A DNA stretch of 64,000 nt from Saccharothrix carnea (GCF_003014735.1 NZ_PYAX01000012.1:62001-126000); one strand, 5' to 3'. Positions 1 through 8,460 are shown, counted from the stretch's first letter. Notes: a model not told the origin generated them from the letters alone. Numbers and translations are program-made.

Positions 1-195
1 GCCCTGCTGCGGGTAGCCGCCCGGAGGCGTCCCGTAGCCGGGCTGCTGCCCACCCTGTGGGAAGCCCTGGCCGGGCGGCGGGTACCCGCCGGGCTGCTGG
101 CCGTACCCCGGTTGCTGGCCGAATTGGCCTGGTTGCTGGCCAAATTGACCCGGCTGCTGACCGTAGGGACCCGGCTGCTGCGGCGGGACGGACAT
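1..195 (-). CDS. Pro/Gln/Gly-rich protein, N-terminal part only (gene runs off left edge)
   Basis: The reverse strand reads 65 codons from an ATG at 195 with no stop before the window edge. The start has a good ribosome site, AGGAG, six bases upstream. The visible protein is made of repeated Gln-Gln-Pro-Gly-(Tyr/Phe)-Gly units and begins MSVPPQQPGPYGQQ. This is the disordered N-terminal segment seen in many actinobacterial membrane proteins that continue into a membrane helix and a small extracytoplasmic domain. The complete gene at 36418-37113 has the same style of N-terminus followed by a DUF4333-like domain. The domain after the low-complexity part is not visible here, so the product cannot be named. 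Confidence 0.75.
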   Translation of the reverse strand, partial: MSVPPQQPGPYGQQPGQFGQQPGQFGQQPGYGQQPGGYPPPGQGFPQGGQQPGYGTPPGGYPQQG

Positions 196-339
196 CACGT
201 TCTCCTAGAACTTTCCGCTGGTGGCAGTGGACACTGCCCGGACTACGCGCGTGGGACTCGTTATGGGACGCACGGTAGCGGGTAGGAGGTTCCGGCAGAC
301 ACCGGTATGGAGCAGTTGATCCGGCCGAGCGGGCGGTTT

Positions 340-351
340 GTGTGATCACAC
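340..351. promoter_or_regulatory. 12-bp perfect palindrome upstream of mpa
   Basis: GTGTGATCACAC is a perfect 12-bp palindrome 85 bp before the mpa start, between two divergent genes. It has the size and symmetry of a dimeric repressor site. The regulator is unknown. Confidence 0.35.
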
Positions 352-435
352 GACGCCCGGGAACCCGCTGGGTGGCGGCTTTTGTCGGTGATCGCCGGTA
401 CCGTTGTCGTACGAACACGGGAGGAGGGTGCCGAC

Positions 436-2235
436 ATGCAGCACGGTCATCCCGGCAGCCAGCCCGATGAGGGTGGCGAGCTGAACAAGGGCAACAACTC
501 TGGTGAGCTGACAGCGCAGATCAGGTTCCTGGAGGACGAGATCGCGTTGCTGCGCCGCAAGTTGACGGAATCCCCACGACACGTCCGCCTGCTGGAGCAG
601 CGGTTGGCGGAGGCGACGGAGCGCGTCAGCCAACTGACCGAGCGCAACACGAAGCTCATCGACACCCTTCGAGAAGCGCGGAGCCAGCTGCTCGCGCTGC
701 GCGAGGAAGTGGACCGCCTCGCGCAGCCGCCCAGCGGCTACGGCGTGTTCCTGGCCAGGTTCGACGACGGCACGGTGGACGTGTTCACCTCCGGCCGTCG
801 CATGCGGGTCTCGGTCTCACCGGCGGTGGAGACGTCGTCGCTGGTCCTGGGCCAGTCGGTGCGCCTGAACGAGGCGTTGACCGTGGTCGAGGGCGGCGAC
901 TTCGAGCGCACCGGCGAGGTCTGCACGCTGCGCGAGGTGTTGCAGTCCGAGACCGCCGACAGCTCGATCGGCCGTGCCCTGGTCGTGGGTCACGCCGACG
1001 AGGAGCGGGTCGTCTGGCTCGCGCAGCCGCTGATGGACTCGCCGCTGAAGGCGGGCGACTCCCTGCTGGTCGACTCGAAGGCCGGCTTCGCCTACGAGCG
1101 CGTGCCGAAGGCCGAGGTCGAGGACCTGGTGCTGGAGGAGGTGCCCGACGTCCGGTACGAGGACATCGGTGGCCTCTACCGGCAGATCGAGCAGATCCGT
1201 GACGCCGTCGAACTGCCGTTCCTGCACGCCGACCTGTTCCGCGAGTACAAGCTGCGCCCGCCCAAGGGCGTGCTGCTGTACGGCCCTCCCGGCTGCGGGA
1301 AGACGCTCATCGCGAAAGCGGTGGCGAACTCCCTGGCCAAGCAGGTCCACGCCGCCCGTGGCGAGGACCACCGCGAAGCCAAGAGCTACTTCCTCAACAT
1401 CAAGGGCCCCGAGCTGCTCAACAAGTTCGTGGGCGAGACCGAGCGGCACATCCGGCTGATCTTCCAGCGGGCCCGTGAGAAGGCCTCCGAGGGCACCCCG
1501 GTGATCGTGTTCTTCGACGAGATGGACTCGATCTTCCGCACCCGCGGCAGCGGCGTGTCGTCCGACGTCGAGACCACGATCGTGCCCCAGCTCCTCAGCG
1601 AGATCGACGGCGTCGAGGGCCTGGAGAACGTGATCGTGATCGGCGCCTCCAACCGGGAGGACATGATCGACCCGGCGATCCTGCGGCCGGGCCGGCTCGA
1701 CGTGAAGATCAAGATCGAGCGTCCGGACGCCGAGGGCGCGAAGGACATCTTCAACAAGTACCTCACGCCCGACCTGCCGATCCACGCCGACGACCTGGCC
1801 GAGTTCGGCGGCGACCCGGTGGCCTGCATCGACGGCATGGTGCAGCACACGGTCGAGCGGATGTACGAGGAGTCCGAGGAGAACCGCTTCCTGGAGGTCA
1901 CCTACGCCAACGGTGACAAGGAGGTCCTGTACTTCCGGGACTTCAACTCCGGCGCGATGATCCAGAACATCGTCGACCGCGCGAAGAAGGCGGCCATCAA
2001 GAGCCTGCTGGACACCAAGCAGCCGGGCTTGTCGGTGCGCCACCTGCTGGACGCGATCGTGGACGAGTTCGCCGAGAACGAGGACCTGCCCAACACGACC
2101 AACCCGGACGACTGGGCCAGGATCTCGGGCAAGAAGGGCGAGCGGATCGTCTACATCCGCACGCTCGTGACCGGCAAGAACCAGGAGTCGGGTCGGGCCA
2201 TCGACACGGCCACGAACACCGGTCAGTACCTGTAA
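436..2235 (+). CDS. mpa: Proteasome-activating AAA+ ATPase (Mpa/ARC)
   Basis: This hexameric unfoldase recognises pupylated proteins through its N-terminal coiled coils and threads them into the 20S proteasome. The 599-aa protein (usual length about 600) shows a charged coiled coil at about residues 25-100, an OB-fold region at about 100-230, Walker A GPPGCGKT at 283-290 and Walker B VIVFFDE with D361/E362. The C-terminus is GQYL, whose penultimate Tyr docks into the proteasome alpha ring in characterised Mpa. I chose the ATG at 436 because GGAGGAGGG lies just upstream. An in-frame upstream start at 382 would add 18 residues with no ribosome site. The other Pup-proteasome genes follow at 11-15 kb, 23 kb and 28 kb. 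Confidence 0.97.
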   Translation: MQHGHPGSQPDEGGELNKGNNSGELTAQIRFLEDEIALLRRKLTESPRHVRLLEQRLAEATERVSQLTERNTKLIDTLREARSQLLALREEVDRLAQPPSGYGVFLARFDDGTVDVFTSGRRMRVSVSPAVETSSLVLGQSVRLNEALTVVEGGDFERTGEVCTLREVLQSETADSSIGRALVVGHADEERVVWLAQPLMDSPLKAGDSLLVDSKAGFAYERVPKAEVEDLVLEEVPDVRYEDIGGLYRQIEQIRDAVELPFLHADLFREYKLRPPKGVLLYGPPGCGKTLIAKAVANSLAKQVHAARGEDHREAKSYFLNIKGPELLNKFVGETERHIRLIFQRAREKASEGTPVIVFFDEMDSIFRTRGSGVSSDVETTIVPQLLSEIDGVEGLENVIVIGASNREDMIDPAILRPGRLDVKIKIERPDAEGAKDIFNKYLTPDLPIHADDLAEFGGDPVACIDGMVQHTVERMYEESEENRFLEVTYANGDKEVLYFRDFNSGAMIQNIVDRAKKAAIKSLLDTKQPGLSVRHLLDAIVDEFAENEDLPNTTNPDDWARISGKKGERIVYIRTLVTGKNQESGRAIDTATNTGQYL

Positions 2236-2268
2236 GACCGCACTGCCAGTCGGTAACCCGCCTGGAGA

Positions 2269-2300
2269 GCCCGCCCGGTCGACGCGCCGGGCGGGCTTTC
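2269..2300 (+). terminator. Intrinsic-type terminator after mpa
   Basis: A perfect 10-bp stem, GCCCGCCCGG paired with CCGGGCGGGC around an 8-nt loop, is followed by TTTCC. It lies 33 bp after the mpa stop and ahead of the convergent response regulator gene, so it may serve both. Confidence 0.75.
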
Positions 2301-2313
2301 CGCGTGTCGGGGG

Positions 2314-2958
2314 TCAGGAGCGGGCGGTGACCAGGCCGGACTCGTAGGCGGCGATCACGAGCTGTGCCCGGTCGCGCGCCCGGAGCTTGTGCAGCAGGCG
2401 GCCGATGTGGGTCTTCACCGTGCCGGCCGAGAGGTGCAGGTCGCGCATGATCTCGGTGTTGGACAACCCGCGGGCGATCAGCAGCAGCACGTCCTGCTCA
2501 CGCTCGGTGATTCCGTCGAGGCGGATCGAGCGGGGTGTGGGCAGGCGGGTGAACTCGGCGACCAGCCGCCGCGTCACGGACGGTGACAGCAGGGCGTCGC
2601 CGGCGGCCACCACGCGGATCGCGGCCAGCAGGTCGGCCGGGGGAGTGTCCTTGAGCAGGAACCCGCTCGCGCCCGCCCGCAACGCCGAGTAGACGTACTC
2701 GTCCAGGTCGAACGTGGTCAGGATCAACACCCGGGCCGCGGCGAACGAGCTGATCTCGCGGGTGGCCGCGATCCCGTCCACGTTCGGCATCCGGACGTCC
2801 ATCAGCACCACGTCCGGCGACGTCGCCCGCACCACGGCCACCGCCTCGGCGCCGTCACCGGCCTCGCCGACCACCCTGAGGTCCGGCGCCGAGTCCACGA
2901 GCACCCGGAAGCTGCCGCGCAGCAGCGCCTGGTCGTCCACGACCACCACGTCGATCAC
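2314..2958 (-). CDS. NarL/LuxR-family response regulator
   Basis: The 214-aa protein has an N-terminal receiver domain (MIDVVVVDDQALLRG, phospho-acceptor Asp in DVVLMDVRMP) and a C-terminal LuxR-type HTH (ITEREQDVLLLIARGLSNTEIMRDLHLSAGTVKTHIGRLLHKL). It should bind DNA when phosphorylated by the kinase encoded just upstream. Its GTG start overlaps the kinase stop by 4 bp (GTGA), so the two are translationally coupled. An 8-bp inverted repeat in the divergent promoter at 4096-4113 is a plausible target, which would link the pair to the ABC exporter transcribed in the opposite direction. Confidence 0.93.
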   Translation of the reverse strand: MIDVVVVDDQALLRGSFRVLVDSAPDLRVVGEAGDGAEAVAVVRATSPDVVLMDVRMPNVDGIAATREISSFAAARVLILTTFDLDEYVYSALRAGASGFLLKDTPPADLLAAIRVVAAGDALLSPSVTRRLVAEFTRLPTPRSIRLDGITEREQDVLLLIARGLSNTEIMRDLHLSAGTVKTHIGRLLHKLRARDRAQLVIAAYESGLVTARS

Positions 2959-4061
2959 GACAGCGGCACCTCGGCACGCACCGCGAACCCGCCACCGGCC
3001 AGCGGGCCCGCCGAGAACGTCCCGCCGTAGACCGCCACCCGTTCCCGCATCCCGATCAACCCGTGCCCTCCGCGACGGCCGGCCAACACCCGTTCCCCCG
3101 GCCCGTCGTCGACCACGCGGACCTCGACCGAAGCATCCCCGACGACGATCGACACCTCGCAGGCGGCCGGTGCGGCGTGCTTGACCACGTTGGTGACCGA
3201 CTCCTGCACGATCCGGTACACCGTCAGCCCCAGCCCGTCCGGCAGCTCACCGGACACCGACAGCGACACGTCCACCCCGGCCAGCGACGCCCGCTTCACC
3301 AGTTCGGGCAAGTCGCCCATACCGGGCATGGGTGCCAGCTCGGCTTCCTCGTCCTCCGACCGCAGCACGCCCAGCAGCCGCCGCATCTCGACCAGGGTGC
3401 CGCGGGACGCCCTCTCGATCACCTCCAGCGCCTCCTGGGCCTGCTCGGGCTGCGTCGGAGCCACGTGGGCGGCGACACCGGCCTTGACCGTGATCAGGCT
3501 CAGGCTGTGCGCGACGACGTCGTGCAGCTCGCGGGCGATCCGCATGCGCTCCTCGGCGACGGCCTTCGCCGACGCCTCGGCGGCCTCGCGGGCTTCGTGG
3601 GACCGGCGGAACCGGGTGGTGCGCCCCAGCGCCCAGGCGGCGCACACCACCAGCGCCAGGAACACGCACAGCCCGCCCGATTCGGGCCACTCCTCGCTGA
3701 AGAGCACCACGACCCAGGCCGAGCCGAGGGCGGCGGCCAGCGCGCCCACCGCCACCCGCTGTGAGCAGGCCGAAGCCACCATGTACATCGCGAACGCCGT
3801 GGCGCTGTAGGGCTCCAGCGTGATGTGGGTGATCGTGGCGACGTTCTGCGCCGTGAGCACGATCCCGAGCGTGAGCAGGGGGCGCTTGCGGCGCAGCGCC
3901 AGCGGTGCGCCGACCAGCACCGCCACCGGGTACCCGAGCCACGGCGGCACGTGGTTCAGCCGGGCGAAGTCCAGGTACACCAGGACCAGCAGCACGGCGG
4001 TGGCCACGTCCAGCGCGTACAGGTAGGCCGTCGGCAGCATCCGCAGGACTCGTGACGTCAC
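2955..4061 (-). CDS. Sensor histidine kinase (HisKA_3/NarL type)
   Basis: This 368-aa membrane kinase has several N-terminal hydrophobic segments over about the first 140 residues. A dimerisation/phosphotransfer box follows (RIARELHDVVAHSLSLITVKAG, His in ELHD), then an ATP-binding domain (TVYRIVQESVTNVVKHAAPAACEV, VDDGPGE, GGHGLIGMRERV). It is the cognate partner of the downstream regulator, with a 4-bp overlap. I chose the GTG at 4061 because a TACCGT -10 hexamer ends 7 nt upstream, the geometry of a leaderless transcript. GTG 4070 and ATG 4040 are in-frame alternatives. The signal it senses is not visible. Confidence 0.88.
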   Translation of the reverse strand: MTSRVLRMLPTAYLYALDVATAVLLVLVYLDFARLNHVPPWLGYPVAVLVGAPLALRRKRPLLTLGIVLTAQNVATITHITLEPYSATAFAMYMVASACSQRVAVGALAAALGSAWVVVLFSEEWPESGGLCVFLALVVCAAWALGRTTRFRRSHEAREAAEASAKAVAEERMRIARELHDVVAHSLSLITVKAGVAAHVAPTQPEQAQEALEVIERASRGTLVEMRRLLGVLRSEDEEAELAPMPGMGDLPELVKRASLAGVDVSLSVSGELPDGLGLTVYRIVQESVTNVVKHAAPAACEVSIVVGDASVEVRVVDDGPGERVLAGRRGGHGLIGMRERVAVYGGTFSAGPLAGGGFAVRAEVPLS

Positions 4062-4068
4062 GGTCGGC

Positions 4069-4074
4069 ACGGTA
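4069..4074 (-). promoter_or_regulatory. -10 hexamer of the kinase-regulator operon
   Basis: TACCGT on the reverse strand lies 7 nt before the kinase GTG, which would place the transcription start at or next to the start codon. Confidence 0.5.
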
Positions 4075-4095
4075 ATCGGCGGGACGGGCGGTGGC

Positions 4096-4113
4096 GTCGG
4101 ACCACGGTCCGAC
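4096..4113. promoter_or_regulatory. Inverted-repeat operator between two-component system and ABC exporter
   Basis: GTCGGACC-AC-GGTCCGAC is a perfect 8-bp inverted repeat with a 2-nt spacer. A further half-site, GGTCCGAT, lies at 4131-4138 on the exporter side. It sits just upstream of the kinase -10 and about 60 bp before the exporter ATPase start, where it could control both directions. Binding by the neighbouring NarL-type regulator is inferred. Confidence 0.6.
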
Positions 4114-4172
4114 CTGAAATCGCAGACTCCGGTCCGATCCGCCCCGCGCCCCACCCCGGCAAGCTCCTCCCC

Positions 4173-5081
4173 ATGATCGAAGTGCGGGAACTGACCAAGC
4201 GCTACCGCGCCACGAGGGCTGTGGACGGCCTCTCGTTCGAGGTGAAACCCGGCTATGTCGCGGGCTTCCTCGGCCCCAACGGCGCGGGCAAGTCCACCAC
4301 CATGCGGGCGATCCTCGGCCTGGACCGGCCGACCAGCGGCGAGGCCCTCGTCGACGGTCGCCGTTACGCGGGGATCCGGCGGCCCATGCACCACGTCGGC
4401 GCCCTGCTCGACGCCGGCGCGGTGCACGGCGGCCGTTCGGCCTACGACCACCTCCGCGTGCTCGCCAGGAGCAACGGCATCAAGGACAGCCGGGTGGTCG
4501 CGACCCTGGAGCAGGTCGGCCTGGCCGGCGTGGCGAAGAGACGGGTGGGGTCGCTGTCGCTGGGCATGAAGCAGCGCCTGGGAGTCGCGGCGGCCCTGCT
4601 CGGCGACCCCGGCGTGCTGCTGTTCGACGAGCCGGTGAACGGCCTGGACCCGGAGGGCATCCGCTGGATCAGGCACCTGATGCGCGGCCTGGCCGCCGAG
4701 GGCCGCACCGTGCTGGTGTCCAGCCACCTGATGAGCGAGATGGCCCTGACCGCCGACCGGGTGATCGTCATCGGCCGGGGCAAGCTGATCCTGGAGGCGT
4801 CCATGCGGGACCTCCAGGAGAAGTTCAAGAAGGACGTCCTGGTCCGGACACCCTCGCCGGACGCCCTCATCACCCTGCTGACCACCGCGGGCGCGACCAC
4901 CCGCGCCGAGTCGGGCGCCCTGCTGGTGCACGGCATGGACGCACCGGACATCGCCGACCTGGCAGCCCACCACCGCGTCCCGATCCACGAACTGACCCCG
5001 CGCAGCGCCTCCCTGGAGGACGCCTACCTCGAACTGACCGAGGAGAGCGTCGAGTACCGCACCAAGGAACCGACCCGATGA
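4173..5081 (+). CDS. ABC transporter ATP-binding protein (DrrA-like exporter type)
   Basis: The 302-aa protein is a single nucleotide-binding domain. It has Walker A GPNGAGKST, signature LSLGMKQRLG, Walker B VLLFDEP and H-loop SSHLMSE, followed by a C-terminal extension of the kind seen in DrrA/CcmA-type exporters. It should power export by the membrane subunit at 5467-6234. The usual tight coupling is broken: the stop overlaps a dead-end ATGA, and about 385 bp of sequence separates it from the permease. The adjacent divergent two-component system suggests inducible export of an antibiotic or membrane-active compound. The substrate is unknown. Confidence 0.93.
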   Translation: MIEVRELTKRYRATRAVDGLSFEVKPGYVAGFLGPNGAGKSTTMRAILGLDRPTSGEALVDGRRYAGIRRPMHHVGALLDAGAVHGGRSAYDHLRVLARSNGIKDSRVVATLEQVGLAGVAKRRVGSLSLGMKQRLGVAAALLGDPGVLLFDEPVNGLDPEGIRWIRHLMRGLAAEGRTVLVSSHLMSEMALTADRVIVIGRGKLILEASMRDLQEKFKKDVLVRTPSPDALITLLTTAGATTRAESGALLVHGMDAPDIADLAAHHRVPIHELTPRSASLEDAYLELTEESVEYRTKEPTR

Positions 5082-5466
5082 CCGCCGCCTGCCCGATGAC
5101 CGCCGCCTGGCGAGCACCGACACCCTCACCTCGACCCGCCCCCGGCCCGACCGCCCGCGCCACCACCGCCCTGACCACGCGCCACCGGTCCCGCTCGGCG
5201 CCTCGCGTCACCGGCGGGCACCTACCGGCAACTGACCGAGGCGGCCGTGTACCGCCGGCCCAAGTGCTCGCCGTGCCGGGGCGTTCGCCTGGGCCCGCCG
5301 CCCCGGAGATCGCCGTCCCGGCGGCGGGCCACCGGATCCGGATCCACTCCGCGCCGTGGGTCTCCGGAGGGCGTCTGCCGGCGACCCCGCGTGGCGCCTT
5401 CCCGGACTCACCACCTCGACGCCCCACCGAAGACAGCGCGGACCACCACACCAAGGAGGCTTTCCG
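5082..5466. other. 385-bp insertion-like spacer inside the ABC operon
   Basis: All three frames across this stretch give Pro/Arg/Ala-rich translations without a domain. It opens with two copies of CGATGACCGCCGCCTG (one at the ATPase stop, one 18 bp later) and contains two diverged copies of a roughly 60-bp CCGG-rich segment (about 5195-5270 and 5340-5420). A strong ribosome site, AAGGAGG, then precedes the permease at 5467. It reads as non-coding sequence that has separated two normally overlapping genes. Confidence 0.5.
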
Positions 5467-6234
5467 ATGACCGACGTCCTGAATTCCGAGTGGCTGAAGC
5501 TGCGTTCCGTCCGCTCGACCACCTACATCCTGGTCGCCATCGCGGTGTCCCTGCTGGGCGGCGCACTGGTGTCGTACCTGATGACCGCCGACTGGGACAC
5601 CTCGCCGCCGGACCTCCAGCAGAAGTTCGGGGCCGCCGACCCGGGCGTGATGGTGATCCCGTTCACCCAGTTCTGCCTGGGCGTGCTGGGCGCCCTGGCG
5701 ATCACCTCGGAGTACGGCAGCGGCATGATCAGAACCGCCCTGGTCTCCGTGCCGCAACGCAGGGCCTACCTGCTGGCCAAGACCGTCGTGGTGGCGAGCG
5801 CGTCCCTGGTCGTGGGCCTGGCCGCCACCTTTCTCGCCTACCAGTCAGGTGAGCTGATCACCGGCGACCGCCCCGCCCCGATCTCGGCCTACACGTCGTT
5901 CACCGAAGCCCTGCCGATCCTCCTGGCGAACACCGCGTCGCTGGTCCTGCTCGGGCTCCTCGGCCTGGGCCTGGGCTTCCTGCTCCGCTCGACCGCGGGC
6001 GCCCTGGTGTCGCTGTGCGCCCTGCTGTTCGTCCTGCCCTCGCTCACCCTGATCCTGCCGGACCCCTGGAACGAGCGCGTGTACTCCGTGATGGTGCCCT
6101 CGCTCGCACCACAGCTGTCCGGCGAGGTGTCGGGCACGCCGCTGTCCCCGGTCCAAGCCGGTCTGGTGATGGTCGCCTACGTGGTGCTGGCCCTCGGTGC
6201 GGGCGCTGTCGCCCTGCTGCGCCGTGACGCATGA
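5467..6234 (+). CDS. ABC transporter permease (ABC-2 type)
   Basis: This 255-aa integral membrane protein has about six hydrophobic segments, from TTYILVAIAVSLLGGALVSYL to the C-terminal VVLALGAGAVALLRR. The N-terminal MTDVLNSEWLKLRSVRSTTY is the classic opening of ABC-2 permeases paired with DrrA-type ATPases. AAGGAGG lies 6 bp before the ATG, so this start is preferred over upstream in-frame codons. It forms the transmembrane half of the exporter driven by the ATPase at 4173-5081. Confidence 0.9.
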   Translation: MTDVLNSEWLKLRSVRSTTYILVAIAVSLLGGALVSYLMTADWDTSPPDLQQKFGAADPGVMVIPFTQFCLGVLGALAITSEYGSGMIRTALVSVPQRRAYLLAKTVVVASASLVVGLAATFLAYQSGELITGDRPAPISAYTSFTEALPILLANTASLVLLGLLGLGLGFLLRSTAGALVSLCALLFVLPSLTLILPDPWNERVYSVMVPSLAPQLSGEVSGTPLSPVQAGLVMVAYVVLALGAGAVALLRRDA

Positions 6235-6310
6235 CGTTCCGTGTCCGGCGTCGTGCCTGCCCGGGTCGATGGCGGTGGTGGTGATCGGGCGGTCTTCCGG
6301 GGCCGGCGGT

Positions 6311-6316
6311 TACCGT
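6311..6316 (+). promoter_or_regulatory. -10 hexamer of the aldo/keto reductase gene
   Basis: TACCGT lies 7 nt before the GTG at 6324 and favours that start over the GTG at 6315, which would lie inside the hexamer. Confidence 0.45.
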
Positions 6317-6323
6317 GTCGGAC

Positions 6324-7244
6324 GTGCCCGATTTCGCCCTCGGCCTGGCCGCGCTCGGCCGCCCCGCCTACATCAACCTCGGCCGCGAGCACGCGTTGCC
6401 CGACCACCGGGACGTGGACGCGATGCGTGCGCAGTGCCACGCCGTGCTGGACGCGGCCTACGCGGCGGGGGTGCGTCGGGTGGACGCGGCCCGCTCCTAC
6501 GGTCGGGCGGAGGAGTTCCTGGCCCAGTGGCTGGCCACCCGTGGCCACCAGGACGTCCAGGTGTCCAGCAAATGGGGCTATGCCTACGTCGCCGACTGGC
6601 GTCGGGACGTGGCCACGCACGAGGTGAAGGAGCACTCGGTCGAGCAGTTCACCCGGCAGTGGCGGGAGACCGAGGAACTGCTCGGGGCGCACGTCGGGCT
6701 CTACAACGTGCACTCGCTGACGTCCGACAGCCCGCTGTTCGGGGACCTTGACCTGCTCCTGGCCCTGGGCGGGTTGCGGGACTCGGGGGTCCGCCTCGGG
6801 TTCTCCACCTCCGGCCCGCACCAGGGCGAGACGGTGCGGCGGGCGTTGGAGCTGACCGTCGAGGGCCGGCGGCTGTTCGACAGCGTCCAGTCCACCTGGA
6901 ACGTCCTGGAGACCTCGGTGGGGCCGGCGCTGGCATTCGCCAAGGAGTCCGGCGCGGAGGTCTTCGTCAAGGAAGGCGTGGCCAACGGCAGGCTGGCCGT
7001 CGACCCGCCGCCGGCCGTGCGCGAGTTGGCCGACCAGCACGGCGTCGGCCCGGACGCCGTCGCGCTGGCCGCCGTGCGCGCCCAACCGTGGGCCGACGTC
7101 GTCCTCTCCGGCGCCGCCAGCCCCGAACAACTGCACGCCAACTTGAAGGCACGGGAGGTGGACCTGGAGCCGGACGAACTCGCGGCCTGCGCCGAGCCGC
7201 CCGAGCAGTACTGGGCCACTCGGGCGTCACTGCCCTGGGAATGA
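6324..7244 (+). CDS. Aldo/keto reductase family oxidoreductase
   Basis: The 306-aa (beta/alpha)8 protein should use NADP(H) to reduce carbonyls. The catalytic tetrad is visible: Asp and Tyr in VDAARSYGRAEEF, Lys in VSSKWGY and His in LYNVHS. The C-terminal segment VLSGAASPEQLHANLKA fits the cofactor-binding end of the barrel. It stands alone between the exporter and a tandem repeat, so no pathway can be assigned. The start is set by the TACCGT -10 element; GTG 6315 gives three more residues. Confidence 0.88.
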   Translation: MPDFALGLAALGRPAYINLGREHALPDHRDVDAMRAQCHAVLDAAYAAGVRRVDAARSYGRAEEFLAQWLATRGHQDVQVSSKWGYAYVADWRRDVATHEVKEHSVEQFTRQWRETEELLGAHVGLYNVHSLTSDSPLFGDLDLLLALGGLRDSGVRLGFSTSGPHQGETVRRALELTVEGRRLFDSVQSTWNVLETSVGPALAFAKESGAEVFVKEGVANGRLAVDPPPAVRELADQHGVGPDAVALAAVRAQPWADVVLSGAASPEQLHANLKAREVDLEPDELAACAEPPEQYWATRASLPWE

Positions 7245-7675
7245 CCACGCCCCTCGACCTCGACGCCTCGCACCCGACGCGCCGGGCGGGCCGGACGCGC
7301 CTTGCCGCATGCGCCGGAGGCGCCGGACTGTCTCGCCGCACGGGCGGACGTGCCGCACGGCCGCACGGGCCGCACGGGCCGGAGGTGCCGCGCCGGACGG
7401 CCGGACGTGCCGCACGGCTGGACGTGCCGCACGGCTGGACGTGCCGCACGGCTGGACGTGCCGCACGGCTGGACGTGCCGCACGGCTGGACGTGCCGCAC
7501 GGCTGGACGTGCCGCACGGCTGGACGTGCCGCACGGCTGGACGTGCCGCACGGCTGGACGTGCCGCACGGGCCGCCGGGCCGGAGGTGCCGCGCCGCACG
7601 CGTCGGGCGGGCCGGGCCGTCTCGCGGCACGGGCCGCACGTGCGTGCTGTGACGCGTCGGTGTCGCGGGGGAGGG
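7245..7675. other. 431-bp repeat-rich gap between convergent genes
   Basis: This gap separates the reductase (plus) from the DUF6191-like gene (minus). Its centre is the 17-nt array at 7404-7571. The flanks carry looser variants of the same words (CGGACGTGCCGCACGG and GCCGCACGGGCC at about 7336-7400 and 7570-7640). Every frame on both strands is open because of composition. I see no gene here. Confidence 0.7.
7404..7571. repeat. 17-nt tandem repeat array, about 10 copies
   Basis: The unit GACGTGCCGCACGGCTG is repeated nine times without visible change, starting at 7404 and every 17 bp to 7540. A partial tenth copy starts at 7557. Each unit carries the small dyad GTGC-C-GCAC. Since 17 is not a multiple of 3, each frame reads a 17-residue cycle, which argues against coding. 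The array lies between the 3' ends of convergent genes. Confidence 0.95.
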
Positions 7676-7975
7676 CTAAGCCGGTGAGTCAGGGGTGGGG
7701 CGGGCGAGGCGGACGTTCCCCGATTCGAGGTCGACCGGTCCGCGCGGCGGGGCGCCGGATTCCTCGTCCTCGCCCAGCATCAAGGTCACCTGGCGCTGCT
7801 GCAGCTCGATGTGCTTGCCGCCCTGGAACACGGTGGTGAACTCGTCGAACGCGGTCGCGGTCACGACCGGGTGGCCCTTGCGCCGGCGCACTGCCTGCCA
7901 CACCCGCTCGCCCGTGGCGAGGCCGAGCAGCAGCAGGGCGAGGCCGGGGATCGACATCGCGAAGATCATGCCCAT
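7676..7975 (-). CDS. Small membrane-anchored protein, DUF6191-like
   Basis: The 99-aa protein has one N-terminal membrane segment (MIFAMSIPGLALLLLGLATGERVW), a basic stretch RRRKG and a soluble tail with FDEFTTVFQGGKHIELQQRQVTLMLGEDEESGAPPRGPVDLESG. I recognise this layout from actinobacterial proteins called DUF6191, whose function is unknown to me. The ATG at 7975 has GGAAG 8 bp upstream. The ATG at 7969 would overlap the NUDIX stop as ATGA and is an equally plausible coupled start. Confidence 0.72.
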   Translation of the reverse strand: MGMIFAMSIPGLALLLLGLATGERVWQAVRRRKGHPVVTATAFDEFTTVFQGGKHIELQQRQVTLMLGEDEESGAPPRGPVDLESGNVRLARPTPDSPA

Positions 7976-8460
7976 GGGAACCACTTCCGGATCAGGGCCC
8001 GGCCGTCCGGCACAACCGGCCACCCGGGGTCTTCCGCCAAAGCCCGCACCTCGTCCAAGTCCATCCAGCCGCCCCACGCCACCTCTTCGGGTTGGTGGGT
8101 GAACGGTCCGTCGCTGCGCACGTCGTAAACGTGCGCGACGTAGCGAATGGTTCCGTCCACGAACGGCGTCCTGAACCGGAACTCCGGCACCCCCGAGATC
8201 CCCAGCTCCTCGGCCAGCTCCCGCACCGCGCACTCGTCCGGCGTCTCACCGGCCGCCACGACCCCGCCGCACGTCGGGTCGTACAGGCCGGGGTAGACGT
8301 CCTTGCTGTCCGTGCGACGGTGCACGTACACCCGCGTCCCGTCGAGAGACCGCACGACGATCGACGCACACGCGTGCCACAGGCCCTCCGCGCGCATCCG
8401 AGCGCGCGTCGCCGTGCCGATGGGCGTGCCGCCGGGATCCACCACCACTACGTGCTCCAC
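7966..8460 (-). CDS. NUDIX hydrolase
   Basis: The 164-aa protein hydrolyses nucleoside-diphosphate-linked or related pyrophosphate substrates. The full Nudix box is present: G-x5-E-x7-RELAEELGI within GGVVAAGETPDECAVRELAEELGI. The N-terminus (EHVVVVDPGGTPIGTATRARMRAEGLWHACASIVV) resembles the YfcD/isopentenyl-diphosphate isomerase-like subgroup. GGGAGGATC lies upstream of the GTG. It overlaps the downstream small membrane gene by a few bases, so the two form one operon. Confidence 0.9.
   Translation of the reverse strand: MEHVVVVDPGGTPIGTATRARMRAEGLWHACASIVVRSLDGTRVYVHRRTDSKDVYPGLYDPTCGGVVAAGETPDECAVRELAEELGISGVPEFRFRTPFVDGTIRYVAHVYDVRSDGPFTHQPEEVAWGGWMDLDEVRALAEDPGWPVVPDGRALIRKWFPWA

Noticed and set aside
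3247-3942. Other-frame proteins opposite or within the kinase gene
   Set aside because: Shadow frames; the HisKA_3 and ATPase motifs are in the 2955-4061 frame.
5078-5470. 130-codon Pro/Arg-rich frame between the ABC ATPase and permease
   Set aside because: No domain, composition like non-coding GC-rich DNA, and it overlaps the permease start. The coupled ATGA is better read as a relic of the permease start.
7227-7652. Open frames across the 17-nt array as a repeat protein gene
   Set aside because: All frames on both strands are open because of base composition; the period is not a multiple of 3, and no ribosome site or domain supports any one frame.
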